From assembly GCA_020809705.1 (NCBI GenBank), contig CP085827.1:4340001-4404000 (forward strand): a stretch of 64,000 nucleotides of DNA, given 5' to 3'. This stretch comes from Calonectria ilicicola. Taxonomy: Eukaryota > Ascomycota > Sordariomycetes > Hypocreales > Nectriaceae. This document shows positions 46,513-58,502 of the stretch, piece after piece. The notes beneath the pieces were generated by a model. The model was not told the origin of the DNA. It saw only the letters and a list, made by a program, of their open reading frames with translations, and ran no database searches. The position numbers and the translations under genes were made by a program. How positions within the stretch are numbered: position 1 is the first letter of the stretch; each line of letters opens with the position of its first letter.

Positions 46513-48838
46513 ATGACAACTCCATCGAGGAGTCCGATGGAGGTGCATGACCCCATAGCCGCTGAAAGCACCGCAGATCTTGATCAAGGAGGCCGATCTC
46601 GCTTCTTTGGTGTTCGTGATTATCTCGATAATATCGACTACATGGTCACCACTTCTCGATTTGGCTACTTTTTTCACCTTGCTGGCTCTGGCCATGTGAG
46701 TTTCATCTCCCACTCTCCATGACATATTTGCAGGTTTCTAATAAATCCCAAAGCCCAGAGAAGCCCCTGATGCCACATTCTTTCGAGAGATTCGCGCTGG
46801 TTTAACCACTTTTGCTACAATGGCCTACATTATTGCTGTCAATGTGCGTGCGTCGTCCCGTGTGGCTTCAGTTTCTGACTGGTTCAAGGCATCTTTGCTA
46901 TCCCAAACTGGAGGGACTTGTGTCTGTGATTTAGAAGACCGAAAAGCCTGCGACGATATAGCTTCATATGTCGCCTGTAAAGAGGGTTAGTTGGATGCTC
47001 GACGTTGCTTGATATTCGTTAATAGTTTGCAGATGTCCGCCGGGATCTCATCACCGCCACGGCTGCCATTTCTGGCATGGCATCGTTCGCTTTTGGACTT
47101 CTCACTAATCTACCTGTTGCTCTTGCGTGAGTGTGCCTTCCCTCTTCCCCTTTTGTCCACCGATCATTGCTCATTGTTTAGACCCGGCATGGGGTTGAAT
47201 GCCTACTTCGCATTTCAGGTACGTCCATCTTCTTTTTTCTGAACTCAAGGCTTATTTTTTTTCTTTTAGGTTGTTGGATACAATGCAGGGGGACCCATAT
47301 CGTACCGGATGGCCCTCACTGCTGTCTTTGTTGAAGGCCTGGTCTTTATTTTTCTCGCCCTCACTGGGATGCGCCAGTGGCTCGTCAAACTTATCCCTGC
47401 GACACTAAAAACCGCGACTGGGGTCGGTATTGGTTTCTTCCTGACAGAGATTGGTCTTTCATACTCTGCTGGTATTGGTGCCATAACCGGTGGGTGGACA
47501 TCTACACCCCTGGCTTTGGGTGGCTGCCCCCAGGAGCATCTTGATCCTGTCTCGGGAATGTGTCTTGGTGGACAAATGTCCAGCGCCAAGGTAAGTCCCA
47601 ACTAATCTTCTTGTTTCTTGCTAATAAATTGAAGCTCTGGGTTGCCGTTTTTTGCGGCGGTATCTTTACGACATTTCTGATGGCATTTCGCATAAAATAC
47701 GCCCTCATTCTCGGTATAATTCTCGTCTCGATCATTTCGTGGCCGTAAGCTATTTCTCATCAGACTCCATCTAACATAACTAACTTCAATAGCCGTGGCA
47801 CACTCGTGACGTATTTTCCGCACACTGAAGAAGGCGATTCGAGGTTCAATTTCTTCAAAAAGGTTGTACAATTTCACCCCATAGAAAAGACGCTCAACCA
47901 GCTTGACTGGACTTTCGAAGGCAGTGGTTCTCAATTTGCTCTCGCTCTTTTTACTTTTCTCTATGTCGACATCATCGACGCCACAGCTACTCTGTACTCA
48001 ATGGTTCGTTTTTGCGGCGTTGTCAACCCTAGAGACGGCGACTTCCCCCGCTCCACCCTTGCGTACTGTACAGATGCCGCCTTTATATCAATCGGGGCAC
48101 TCTTTGGATCGTCTCCTGTTACGGCCTTTATCGAAAGTGGCGCAGGCATTGCCGAAGGTGGACGGACGGGGCTTACCGCCATGACTACTGGAATTTGCTT
48201 CATCATTTCCATTTTCTTCGCCCCCATTTTTGCATCTGTTCCTCCTTGGGCAACCGGCTGCACCTTGATTTTGGTATGTGTGAGAAATAAACTCTCGGAA
48301 ACATGGTATTGACATTTTTAGGTCGGTTGTATGATGATCCGACAGGTAACCCAGATCAACTGGCGATACATTGGCGATGTTGTTCCCTCATTTGTCGTCA
48401 TGACCTTCATTCCTTTCAGCTACAGCGTTGCCTATGGTCTTATTGCGTAAGCTCAACCTCCCAATCCCGGATCAAGCTAACGTTACAAGGGGTGTATTCA
48501 TTTATGCCGTCCTCAACGGCCTCATCGGCATCGTCGTTATTGTTTCAGGAGGCCGGAGTGAACCCCGCGAGTATGATCTCAAAGAGTACTGGTCCTGGAA
48601 GGGTTCCGGACCAGCACCTTGGTTCGTCCGTACGGTTCGGGAGATGCGTCGCCGGCGGTCTACCGCCACTAGCATTGAAGATCCCAACGGCGCTTCATCT
48701 CGACTTGATAGGCGATCTTCTCCCAGCCAGGACCAGGACAGCTCTACTCGTCACTCGGGTGGGTCACAGAATAAGGAAGCCGCCAGCATATCTATTCCAC
48801 CCGCTGTGTGCACACCAGCCCGTCGATGGGTGGAATGA
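46513..48838 (+). CDS. azgA: Purine permease, AzgA type (hypoxanthine/adenine/guanine)
   Basis: Plasma-membrane proton symporter for purine bases in the AzgA branch of the nucleobase transporters. Ten exons: 46513-46695, 46754-46843, 46889-46985, 47033-47126, 47182-47218, 47270-47590, 47635-47744, 47793-48273, 48322-48446, 48490-48838; frames join to 628 aa. Family marks: RSRFFGVRDYLDNI near the N-terminus, EIRAGLTTFATMAYIIAVN, TGGTCVC, PGMGLNAYFAFQ at about 156-167, and GSSPVTAFIESGAGIAEGGR at about 416-435, the AzgA signature in the substrate pathway. The C-terminal 100 residues are Ser/Arg-rich and cytoplasmic. Intron 1 uses an unusual AAAG acceptor (ends 46753) that alone gives the family sequence GSGHPREAPDATFF. 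No other purine gene is nearby. Confidence 0.95.
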
Positions 48839-49601
48839 CACCGTCATAACTTGGCGGCTGAGTAGATTTTGAACAATGCCTTTGGGACTGCCGTCGAGGG
48901 TAGCTAGATTGGATCAGAAGTACTGGTTAGAATAACCGTAGAGTTGATTAATTTATTCGAGAAGTTGGTAAGATTTGTACAAGGGGCTTCCTGTTGTTTG
49001 GACCGCTTGGATGAAAGATGCGCTGGTGAGTAATGGTACCCATGGCGGGATCTCGTTGGCACCCGAATAATTGCAGTACTCAATAGGATGAATCAATAAA
49101 GCGTACCAGGACATGCGAGCTCTGGAAAGATTAGAAATTGGAACTAGATACTAGTACATTTTCTACTTGGCAACTTTCTGGCCATAGGTTGACTCTGTGT
49201 GATGATACCCCCCCCCCCTCGTCTTGACGTAGCCTGTTTGAGTAGGGCTAGTTTGGTGGAGATGTAACGGCCAATGGACCTTGATTTACGGTGGGGATAG
49301 GGCTGGGGATCCTTGTAACTGTAACATCACTATCGGCCTCACCCTAGCCATGAACCATCGTTTACGTCAGACATTGGGTCTCACAGGCTCGACGGGAAGG
49401 GCGGAGAAATGATTGAGATGATTATTCAACCAGCTTGAGCTCCCCGAGATATCACCTTGTGCTCGAAGAACAATAGCATACCAGTTTGAGAAAGAATTGA
49501 GACGGCCAGCATTGACTCTCACTCCCGTACATAGTATTTTTATCATTTATCTGCCGATATATCAGCGCAAGTCCGCGAGCCAACAGGTGCAACGGTTCCC
49601 C
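48839..49601. other. Intergenic, 763 bases
   Basis: Downstream of the purine transporter and upstream of the Fmp42-like gene, both on the plus strand. A C-run lies at 49208-49218. No gene seen. Confidence 0.55.
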
Positions 49602-51518
49602 ATGTCTCTCGCTCAGCATGTGACTCAAGATGAAGGCTTCGACTATACAAGCCCTGCGAACCCAGCCCACCACGAGAACGGCGAGCAGAATGGCGCTTTT
49701 GGAGGCAGATTAGTCGTCCCCGAAGGGGCTCTTAGAGAAGCAGATAAGCTACCCGAGTGGCGTCGCATGAGCTTTGCGCCAATCGACTTTGTCCAAGACG
49801 AAATTCCGCAGCATACTGCCGCTTACAAGGTTTCCAATGTCAAAAGATTCTGTGGGTATTCAATTAAGCCAATACGAATGATGAGATTATTTTGGCTGAT
49901 TATATACGCCTTGCAGCCCAAGTTGCGACTGCAGTGGTTGCGTGTTGGCTGGCCTCCGGCATCGTCTTTGGCTTCGCCGCCCTCAAGCCTGTTTTCATTG
50001 TAGAGGGGGTCTATAAAGATCTTTGCGAACACGAAAACCCATTCGCTTTGTCCAAAGGTAGCGCCGGCGATATCCCATGCAGTGCGCAGGACATGCGGCT
50101 GAACTTGGTCTTTGTGGCTGCCTCCATCACCACCAACGTCTCATCACTCTTCGCTGGTGCTGCTCTGGATCGCTTCGGAAGAAGAATCTGCTGGCTTGCG
50201 TCATGTATATTCTTGGCAATCGGCAGTCTTCTGATTGCCCTGTCGTTTGACATCCCCGAGATTGATGGTTATGTCATTGGAAACATGTGCCTTGGGCTCG
50301 GGGGTACATTTCTCTTCGTCCCCAGCTTTCAGCTCGCAAATGCGTTCCCAAGGCTTTCAGGACTCGCAGTCGCCCTCATCACAGGTGCCTTTGACGCCTC
50401 CGCCGCGGTTTTTCTCTTCTACCGCATGGCCTACGACGCTTCCGGGGGTGAGCTCTCACCCGACACCTTCTTCTTTGGCTACCTGCTTGTCCCCGTGGTG
50501 ATATTTGTCTCCGAGTTTCTCATAATGCCGGCACACGCATATCATACCATCCCTGAACTCGAGGCGAAGATTGGGAAAACACACGATAAGTCGCTCGATG
50601 TGCACGCTTCGGACGGCGATATTTCAGACAATGAGCTGGTCAGGGTGCGAAGTTTGCGCGCGGACAAGCGCAGAGCCAAGCTGAATCGGATTGAGAAGAT
50701 CACTGGTGATGTCGATGAACGGAAAGGGAGGGTCAAGGCTGAGGAGGAGCGACAGGAAACCAGCGGCGTCTGGGGTGCGCTCCACGGCATTCCGGCTTAC
50801 CAGCAGATGCTCACTCCGTGGTACATACTGATCCTCTTGCTTACTGTTCTGCAGATGCTTCGGATGAACTACTTTATCGCCACCATAAGATCTCAATATC
50901 GATACATGCTGGGGTCGGAGGATGCTGGCGAGAAAGTGAACCATTTCTTCGATGCCGCTCTCCCAATTGGAGGAGTATTGTCGACACCGTTCATCGGCCT
51001 CCTACTGAATAATATCAGCGTTCCGGCGATATTCGGCCTCTTGACCATTCTAATCGTCGTGCTTGGAATTCTGAACTGCATACCTACGCTGTGGGCTGGG
51101 TATGCAACCGTCATCATCTTTGTTATTTTTCGCCCACTCTACTATTCTGCCATCTCGTAAGTATCCACTTACTTCCACCAGATAACTTCGTTAACGCGCT
51201 GCAAGTGACTACGCTACCAAGGTCTTTGGATTTGCTACGTTTGGTCGCATCTATGGAACGCTCATTTGCCTTTCCGGATTGGTCAACTTTGCTCAGTCCG
51301 GGCTCGATGCGCTCACACACGGGCCGCTGCACGGAAACCCAACACTCATCAACATCACGTTCGCTTCGGTAGGAGCAGCTCTAGGGTTCGCGCTGACTGT
51401 CTTCATTGCGGTCGGTAGTAAATCTTTTGCTCGCGAAAAAGAGGAATTAGAGGCGGGTGGGCAAGAGAGACAGCAGTTGCTTTCGGGGGAAAATGGAGGA
51501 TATGGTGCCAGGGATTGA
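49602..51518 (+). CDS. fmp42: MFS transporter, Fmp42 type
   Basis: Major facilitator superfamily protein related to yeast Fmp42 (YMR221C) and distantly to the SLC43 amino-acid transporters; substrate not established. Three exons: 49602-49851, 49917-51156 and 51206-51518, giving 600 aa. The start is the first ATG (MSLAQHVTQDEGF); the frame is open further up without ATG. About 12 membrane segments: first half from ATAVVACWLASGIVFGFAALKPV, with MFS motif A as GAALDRFGRRICWLAS after TM2. A hydrophilic, charged central loop of about 90 residues (KIGKTHDKSLD to RQETSGVW) separates the halves. The second half opens with WYILILLLTVLQMLRMNYFIATIRSQY, typical of this branch. A Gln/Glu-rich tail follows. 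Confidence 0.9.
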
Positions 51519-51850
51519 TGCGATGGTGAGGAAATACACCAAAGTCAAGGCATTCTAATTCAACAGGACAAGTTGTGATTGATGAGTCGAATATAAAAGA
51601 AGGAAAAGAAAACCTAGCTACCTAATCCGATCCAATCTGGTGTAGTAGAAAATAGCGAATAGTAAAACAAGTGCTCTTCATTGAGAAAAAGACCGCGAAA
51701 GATACTCCCGCCACCATCAACTCAGCTCCCCATCCGAAAACACCACGGTAGTTGGCCATGCTAGGGGTTGGGTATAAAAAGATACTGGATAAAACTCTTC
51801 CCCTCGCCCCCACCCTCGCCCTTGTCCTTGTCCTTTCCTTTTCCTCGTCT
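51519..51850. other. Short convergent spacer
   Basis: 332 bases between two convergent genes. It is A/G-rich near 51590-51612 and repeats CCTTGTCCTTGTCCTTTCC at 51819-51838. Contains the 3' UTRs only. Confidence 0.5.
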
Positions 51851-53287
51851 TCACTGGTTATCCCACTCTAGTAAAGAAACGCCGTTAAGAGTTATGCCAG
51901 GAACTTCGGGTTGAGGAATGCCTGGAGTGCCATTGTTGTTCAAGGGGGTAGATTCAGAGAGGAAGGACTCAAACCACTTAGAATCTAGCCAGCTATCTTG
52001 CGGCGGAGCCGGGTTATAGCCAGGGGTCGGCGCAACACTGCGTTCGTCGTCGGAATCAAGGTGGTCTCCCATGAAGTCGAATTCAGTAGAGGGGCCGGAG
52101 TCAACAATGCTTCGGGACGCTTCTGAGCCGACATCTGGAGGAGATAGGCTCTTTCGGGCCATGTCCCGCAAAATTTCCCTCTTCCTTTCTTTATTCCAAT
52201 GCTGGTGGTTTTCGCAGAGTGATTCCTGGTTTTTATGGTTGTCGACCCGAGCCCTGTCCGGGAAGATGTCCCAGCACCGGTTGCAGAAGCCAGACCCGGA
52301 CTCACGATGCACGACAATGCATTCCTTCTTGTGCTTATTACTTGCTTCTTGTACGCTCGGCAGATATTCTCGGACAAAGCCGTGTTTTTGGATCAAGTGG
52401 TTTATGATGTGTGACATGTGAACACGGTTTGTTTTGCACCCCTGATAAGGACACAGGCAGTCCCTCTGCGGTTGGCTTGACGTAGTGGCCGAAGTTGCAC
52501 TGTGTGAGGGTCGGCGGCCACGACTCCCTGGGGGACGTGCGACGCCGTCCTGGCCGCCATCTTGGCCACTTGATGAACCAACCACAGGGCCGAATCCGCC
52601 CCCGTGGAACAGATTCAGGTCGTCGAGGTTATCGATGAAACTTGAAGAATTTGTTAAGGGTCTTTGAGAAATAGCGGCCGAGGAGGAGTAGCTGAGGCCC
52701 AAACCCAAATTCTGAAGCGGCGTGGTGGGGCTCATTATTAGACCATCTTCGGGATCGGGATCGGGACCGAACCCAAGAAAGTTGGAGACCAGGCCATCGA
52801 GGGTGGCACTTGTCGAGATGGGACCGACCGGCGATGGAGAACAATCGGGGAAAAAAGAGTTGGGCGAGGGGGGGAAATCGGCGGGGTACTGCTCGTTGGG
52901 ATACAGCGCAGCAGTGGTGTCTCCTGGAAAAGATGGATTCGAGGGAATGGGGCTTGTTGGGTATGGTTGCTGCAAATTAAAGCTTGTATCGATATAAGTC
53001 TCGCTCTCTTGAAGAGTTGCATTCGTTGGGGCCGGAGGGCGGTTTCCGTCGAATTGACTGTGCGACCGGGCTGGTCCGTTGGTGGCGACCGGTGTGTAAG
53101 TTGCAGGGCCGTTAAATCGCCGCCGCCGTTGATCTATCTTCATCGGTCGCATGGATGCCGCGTGAGGACGGGAAGCCGAAGCTTGCTCGTCGTCGACACT
53201 CTGATGGTCGTAAAGAGGGGAAATATTCGAGAAATCAAAGCCAGAGAATGGGATTCGAATGTTAGGGGACCAGGACTCGTCAGCCAT
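51851..53287 (-). CDS. C2H2-like zinc-finger protein, probable regulator
   Basis: Single-exon gene, 478 aa from the first ATG (MADESWSPNIRIPFSGFDF); the frame extends 11 codons up only with TTG. Residues 1-260 are disordered and Pro/Ser/Asn-rich. Two Cys/His motifs follow: CLCPYQGCKTNRVHMSHIIN with HLIQKH at about 276-302, a C2H2 finger with spaced ligands, and GFCNRCWDIFPDRARVDNHK with CENH at about 333-361. The C-terminus is acidic (DHLDSDDE, DSWLDSKWFESFLSES), like an activation domain. Similar proteins in other Sordariomycetes are annotated only as hypothetical or C2H2-type. DNA binding is an inference; protein binding is possible. Confidence 0.8.
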   Translation of the reverse strand: MADESWSPNIRIPFSGFDFSNISPLYDHQSVDDEQASASRPHAASMRPMKIDQRRRRFNGPATYTPVATNGPARSHSQFDGNRPPAPTNATLQESETYIDTSFNLQQPYPTSPIPSNPSFPGDTTAALYPNEQYPADFPPSPNSFFPDCSPSPVGPISTSATLDGLVSNFLGFGPDPDPEDGLIMSPTTPLQNLGLGLSYSSSAAISQRPLTNSSSFIDNLDDLNLFHGGGFGPVVGSSSGQDGGQDGVARPPGSRGRRPSHSATSATTSSQPQRDCLCPYQGCKTNRVHMSHIINHLIQKHGFVREYLPSVQEASNKHKKECIVVHRESGSGFCNRCWDIFPDRARVDNHKNQESLCENHQHWNKERKREILRDMARKSLSPPDVGSEASRSIVDSGPSTEFDFMGDHLDSDDERSVAPTPGYNPAPPQDSWLDSKWFESFLSESTPLNNNGTPGIPQPEVPGITLNGVSLLEWDNQ

Positions 53288-56065
53288 TTTTTGTTTGCCT
53301 CGTGGTTCGCCGGTTTTCAAGCCAGCCCGGAGTTCAACGGGATAGTGACTAGTGGCGGCGGTCAGAGCAAAAAACCAGCACGCCTCGCAACTGTTTCTCG
53401 GGCTGGATTTTCCCCTCTTCTTCTTCCTTTTGGGAGATTTGTGTGCAAAACCTCAAATGGCTTTTTACTTTGTTTTTTTGTTTTTCAAGTGTGATGGATC
53501 AAAGGAGTCACAAGGAGAATGCAGCAGGTCGGATGGCGCGGGAGGCTCATGATGTAGTAGTGATGACCATCAGACATGGTCCCCACGACTGTGGAGCAAT
53601 GTGCACATTTGTGTAGCAGCATTGCCTCTGGTTGTTTGGCCCCGAGTTGAGGCTTAAAAAACAAAACAAGGCAACGCTGTGATGGCTCTTCACGGGCTGC
53701 GACCGCTTACACAAGATTGGCATTTACAGGGAAACAGGTCGCGCGCCGGAGGGGTTACATCTAGCTCTGCACACTTGAATGAACCCCCCACTATTTCGAT
53801 GTGGAGCGACACCGTCTCCAGACTGCTGACAGGTGCGCCTCGAGAACTCATGTGTGGCTCATACACTCATTTGTCTCTGAAACCCGCTACAAACCCACTC
53901 AGGCCGGTACACGTCGCTAGTGTGGGTTTTATCGTTGCCTCGCGTTCGTCGTGTCCATCCTCCCAGTATGCATAGCCCAGAGGTTTGGGCGGTGTACAGT
54001 AGTTGAAAATGTGGAGGAGGGGTGGGCGCTGGCGGGGCTTGCTTTGGCGGGAGGCAGTGCGAAGCAGCAACTGTGTCGGTATGGGCAGATACAGTGCTGC
54101 ACATCCTGATCAAAAGCGAATCCGAGGTGCCGTTCAGGGACAGGAAGCTGACATGAGTTGAAAGCGGCCGGGCGCCGTCGCCCAAAAGATTAGGGCTGGC
54201 GTTAGGCGTCATCAGATGTGTGCATCAACGGAACAAAGTATCCGGCTCAATGATTATGACTCCCTGCTCTAGCCTTCCACATACCCGGCACACGTTTGGT
54301 TTGCGATCCCTTCAGACACGCATAATTAATTAATTAATTAATCAATTAATTACGCTCCTGTTGCTTGTCAGTTCGCGGCGGACGGTACGGGAGTTGCCGG
54401 CGTGTGGGTCTGGCCCCCAGGCAAGTATCAAGGCCCGGCGAAGCAGGACAGACGGGAGAAACAAGCAGATCTACGAGCTAAACCCACCGGCTCTCAGGCC
54501 CAGATTCCCGACCGAGTGAATGCGGTACTGTCCCCACTCCCACTGGGGCTAGCGATGCCTCGTGGATCGGCCAAGATGACTGACTGCGTGACACAGCCCC
54601 TTCGGTGGTATGATGCTCGGGTCCGTCTCAGCGTGTCCCGAGAAAGCGGTGACTTGGCCTTTTACTAATGCACAGCTGCTAAAATGACACCAAGTGACGA
54701 ATTACCTGGAGATTTGAAGCAGAAAATGCGGGCTGCAGAGCGGGTGGGTTTTCCTTGTATGGTTACAGTTCGGCTCCTTACGCCGTGACTTCAATCCTTT
54801 CAGATTGATGTCCAGATTTCAGTGTTCCTTTTTAGGATCGTCGTAATGAATTAAATGTATAATTAAATCTAAGTGGTCCACATGACTTGCTTTGTATGCG
54901 CCATTGCCCCCCTCCCCTGGTGGGAACAAAACTCAATTGGAACTGGTAACGACGAGGCCAGCCCAATCACGTCCTCTCGCGCAACGCTCGAAGGATGTTC
55001 TTATTCTAGAATCTTAGGGGCGTCATTCTAGGGTTTCGACAGTCGCAGACTGAGAGGGGACATTAAAGTTGTTTGGAACCAAGATGGCATACTTCTCAAT
55101 GACACTGTATATTGTGTAAAACTTCGCTGCTATCAATTGCTATATTAAGCTAGTGAAAATTAGTTGCAATCAAATGCTACTTTATCTAACAAAGATAAAA
55201 ACTTCATACCCGAGGAAGGCGAATAGTGTATGGGTGGAGTGAAAAAAAAGCCAGATGACCAAAATTAAAGGGGGTGTCGAGAGATGCCGTTAAACCCACA
55301 CTTGGTCTTCAACGATGACAGCGCTGTTCCTGAGCAGAGCCGCAAAAATAAATTGACCAATTAACCATAATTAACCCCACTGTCATCTAAAAAGTCTAGG
55401 TCTGAGTTTAATTGAATACCATCAGCAATTGGTTCGCCAAAGTTGACGATGGGCCTGAATCGATCGACTAGATGAACGTGGACAAGCGCCATCGGGGACA
55501 CGCCTAGCCCAACACACCATCGAGGTACTTCACTCGGTACCGGTGGTCTCTTGGAGAAAAATTTAGCACGAAGTCTTTGCCTTAATCACCGACATGGGCC
55601 CCCCTCCCTTGTATGCACGATGTACACTATGTAGTCCTACGCACCCCTCATTAGAATACAAATCCCCATATGCGTAAGCGGATCACTTTAAATATTGAAT
55701 TAGCCGTTATGGGATAATTTATCCTATTTTAGGTTTTCGTGTGTCTGATATAATGATTGTGATGGTTGAATAATGGTCCGAAGAACCAATAGGATGAATG
55801 CCATAGAGTGTGGTTGCGCGCAGTCAATGTGGGAGGCCTACTGATGATACCCAGTTATCACAATATAAAGATGAGCATATTTTCTGTGATGAAGTGTTCT
55901 ACTCACTTCTTCTTTCAATAACTCATAGCATTTTCTCTCATCCTAAACTTTGCACAGGTCTCTCACCGCTGTTTTCTCTAGTCTCCTTGAGACCGAGGCG
56001 AGTCATCACAAAGATTTCGAAACTACATAAAATCCTTGCATCTGTCAACAATCTCTAAAAAAAAA
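53288..56065. other. 2.8-kb stretch without a recognised gene
   Basis: The first 300 bases are the promoter of the zinc-finger gene, with T-rich tracts at about 53465-53488. The rest becomes AT-rich after about 54830, with TA-rich decayed sequence to 55800. A (TTAA)n tract is listed separately. No domain-bearing frame seen. Confidence 0.5.
54323..54352. repeat. (TTAA)n tract
   Basis: About seven TTAA/TAAT units with one TCAA interruption. Confidence 0.9.
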
Positions 56066-56302
56066 ATGGACGCCGGAGCTCCCGATATTATGCCGCCTCA
56101 ATACGAGGTGGTCAAAGAATACTCTCCGCGCGGCGCCCTCCAGCAATATCGACTCGCAAAGCCTGCAACGTTTGTTTGCAATCGCTATGAACGGCAGAAG
56201 ACGTCAAAATTGGTGACTACTAGGGATGGGGTCTAGGATAATCTTCTATGCAACGGCTACTATGGTTGGTTATTGTCAAACTCTACAGATACCGCGGTTT
56301 AG
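56066..56302 (+). pseudogene. Small zinc-ribbon-like gene with RIP-type decay
   Basis: The ATG opens MDAGAPDIMPPQYEVVKEYS and reads 56 codons to a TAG at 56234-56236. The same frame then continues 21 more codons (DNLLCNGYYGWLL...) to TAG at 56300-56302. Two half-broken Cys pairs are visible: C38-N-R-Y41 and C62-N-G-Y65. If both Tyr were Cys the protein would have a CxxC...CxxC zinc ribbon, as in small fungal proteins I recall with this layout. Tyr41 (TAT), Tyr65 (TAC) and the internal TAG each lie one G-to-A change from TGT, TGC and TGG, all in TpG context, the pattern left by repeat-induced point mutation. A functional shorter protein cannot be excluded. Confidence 0.6.
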
Positions 56303-56975
56303 GAGTTGACACCTTTGAATCCGACTTGCCCTGTGCGGATACCCGCCAGCCTATTAGCGTATACAAGTACTGTCGATGACAATTTTAAATCTCTCAATGG
56401 TCGGGAACAAATGTCTATTTTCTTTTTCCCTCTCGAGCCCCAATGTGTTAAAGGGAGGGGTCTGTTCATTGATTGCTGCCCCCGTCGTAAAGTTCAAATA
56501 AAAGGTTATTTTTGCATGCCAGAGTAGTCCACGTTTATGAATTGAAACATCGTATCCACAAGCAAAAGAGCTACATACAAGTTATTTAGGCGACAGTGAC
56601 TGCAAATCCAAAGTATCACCCTCCATTTGCGTGGAATGCAGTATTGCATCAGAGCCCAAATCTCATCCAAACAAATATGTCCAGTTATGATTTGAGTTCA
56701 AATCACCAAGCTTCATACCCAATTCAGAAGATATAAAGTTAGGCAAAACCTTCACACGTCGCCAATTTTCCAAAAGCGACATTCTCAAGGTTTTATTCCG
56801 GATACCGGACAAACGAAAGATCCTATGAGACCTATTGCGGTGACCATTTCCCGAGTTACTGCGGATAGGGGCTCATATGTTTGGACCCATCCGATGTATG
56901 ACATCAAGCATTGCTCACTTTGTGACTCGCGCAGACATTACTCACCCCGTCTGCACCTAAACAACTGCCCATGAA
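56303..56975. other. Intergenic, 673 bases
   Basis: AT-rich spacer before the rhodopsin-type gene; presumably its promoter. No gene seen. Confidence 0.5.
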
Positions 56976-58295
56976 ATGGAAGCACATGGCGTTGGACCCA
57001 TCCCAACAATGGTGCGTCCTGCAAGCTTCAGCATAACCATAGTCACTAATTCATGGTCCATTCATTGCAGGTTGTGGGATGGCTCCTCATCGGCATATCC
57101 ACAGGCCTCATACTCGCGCTCCTAAATTTGCGTCTTCGGATACAGAAGCGCCGAATGCTCATCAGCGACTGCTTCATGGTTGCCGCCTGGGCTTCTGGGT
57201 GTGCGACTACCGGAGTGGTGTCCTACATGGTACACCTGGGTGCGCTTGAGCCGTACATCGGATCAAATCTGGGGGGCTTTCGGGCTCAACCCCCGTTAAT
57301 CCAAAAAGTTTTCAAAGTGAGTCAAATTTAAGAAGCATTTAAAGGAATGAGGCTCAAAGTTCTCGAGGTATTTTGGAGCTTCAACTTCCCATTTCACACA
57401 ACCCTTTACTTGTGCAAAGCCACTCTTCTCTCAACATACCTAAAGATTTTCCCCGCCTTCATGAGAAATAGCAGAGCATTTTTGTGGGTTACTATTGTAT
57501 ATGTCGCGTTTGCGTATCTAGCAAGTGTGCTGTATAATCTGATGGTGTGCATACCCATTCAAAATATATGGTGCGTTAATATAGAATCAGCCCTACCTTC
57601 ACACAGAGCGACTGACTTGGATGGCTGGCAAAGGAGCTTAGCAACCAAAACCACGACATGCGCCGCTTCCAGATTCCAGAGGCTCTTTGACGTCACATTT
57701 TATATCCACATCATAGCAGATGTTCTAGGTAAGCCATCCCAGGGCAATTGAAGATCATCTTCGTAACCCGAGCAGTTTTTATACTTCCTTGGCTCGTAAT
57801 TCCACATTTAAATGTCCATAGAAGGCTCCGTATTAGCATTTATTTTCTTTTCCTTCTAGGAAGCATCACAATGGCATTCTCAACTCTTCGCTTCATATTC
57901 GCCAGGTTGGCACGCAACAGGGATTCGTTCCCAATCAGCAACTTCCGTATGTAGATGCTTCTCTCCAGTTATCTTGACCAAATGCTCATCTCAATTCCTC
58001 TGAAGTACTATGGAGCATCGCAGAGACCAACCTTGGCATTGTTATCGTCTGTCTCCCGGCTCTACGACCCTACTTCAGAAACACTTCTGGTACTTCCAGC
58101 AGCAAGCACGAGTTGCATTATGCCCCGCCAGAAGGAGCATCCGTATCCATTTCAACAAACTCCAGAACCCTGCATTTACATAGCGGTCTGTCAAATGTTG
58201 GTGACCCAGTTGAGAAAGCCTGGGAAGAAAGAAAGAGGAGCCATGGGAGCGATGCAGGGCTAATGCAACCAAGGGACTTGGAACCAAGTTCATAA
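56976..58295 (+). CDS. Fungal rhodopsin-type 7TM membrane protein
   Basis: Member of the fungal 'rhodopsin domain' family of integral membrane proteins that also contains Pth11-like receptors. Exons: 56976-57011, 57071-57316, 57368-57570, 57634-57728, 57776-57946, 58006-58295, giving 346 aa. The 63-nt fourth segment (57571-57633, GTGCGT donor, CTGAC branch) is open in frame, but removing it gives the family-like IQNIWSLATK. Marks: VVGWLLIGISTGLILALLNLRLR (TM1), SDCFMVAAW (TM2), NFPFHTTLYLCKATLLSTYLKIF (TM3), VFILPWLVIPHL, GSITMAFSTLRFIFARL and SIAETNLGIVIVCLPALRPY (TM7). No N-terminal CFEM domain and no retinal Lys, so it is not a light-driven opsin. The cytoplasmic tail has about 75 residues. 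The 12-residue first exon is the least certain part. Confidence 0.82.
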
Positions 58296-58502
58296 CACTT
58301 TAACATTCGGCAGCAATGTTTTTAAAATAAATAAGTTGTCTTTCTAATTTATGTTCCAGAATAAACACGGGTGTATGTCTGCTGTGTATTTGATGGAATT
58401 CTCGAAAGACAGTGTCAAAAAGTCGCACAGTATCTCAAAAGCCTTCAGCAAACCTCGAATCTATATTTAACCACATCTTAATGCCTCTTTATTTCTAAAT
58501 GT

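Noticed and set aside
46513..51518. Purine-uptake or metabolite gene cluster (two transporters, regulator, GPCR nearby)
   Set aside because: The Fmp42-like transporter and zinc-finger protein have no known link to purines, and no catabolic or biosynthetic enzyme lies between them.
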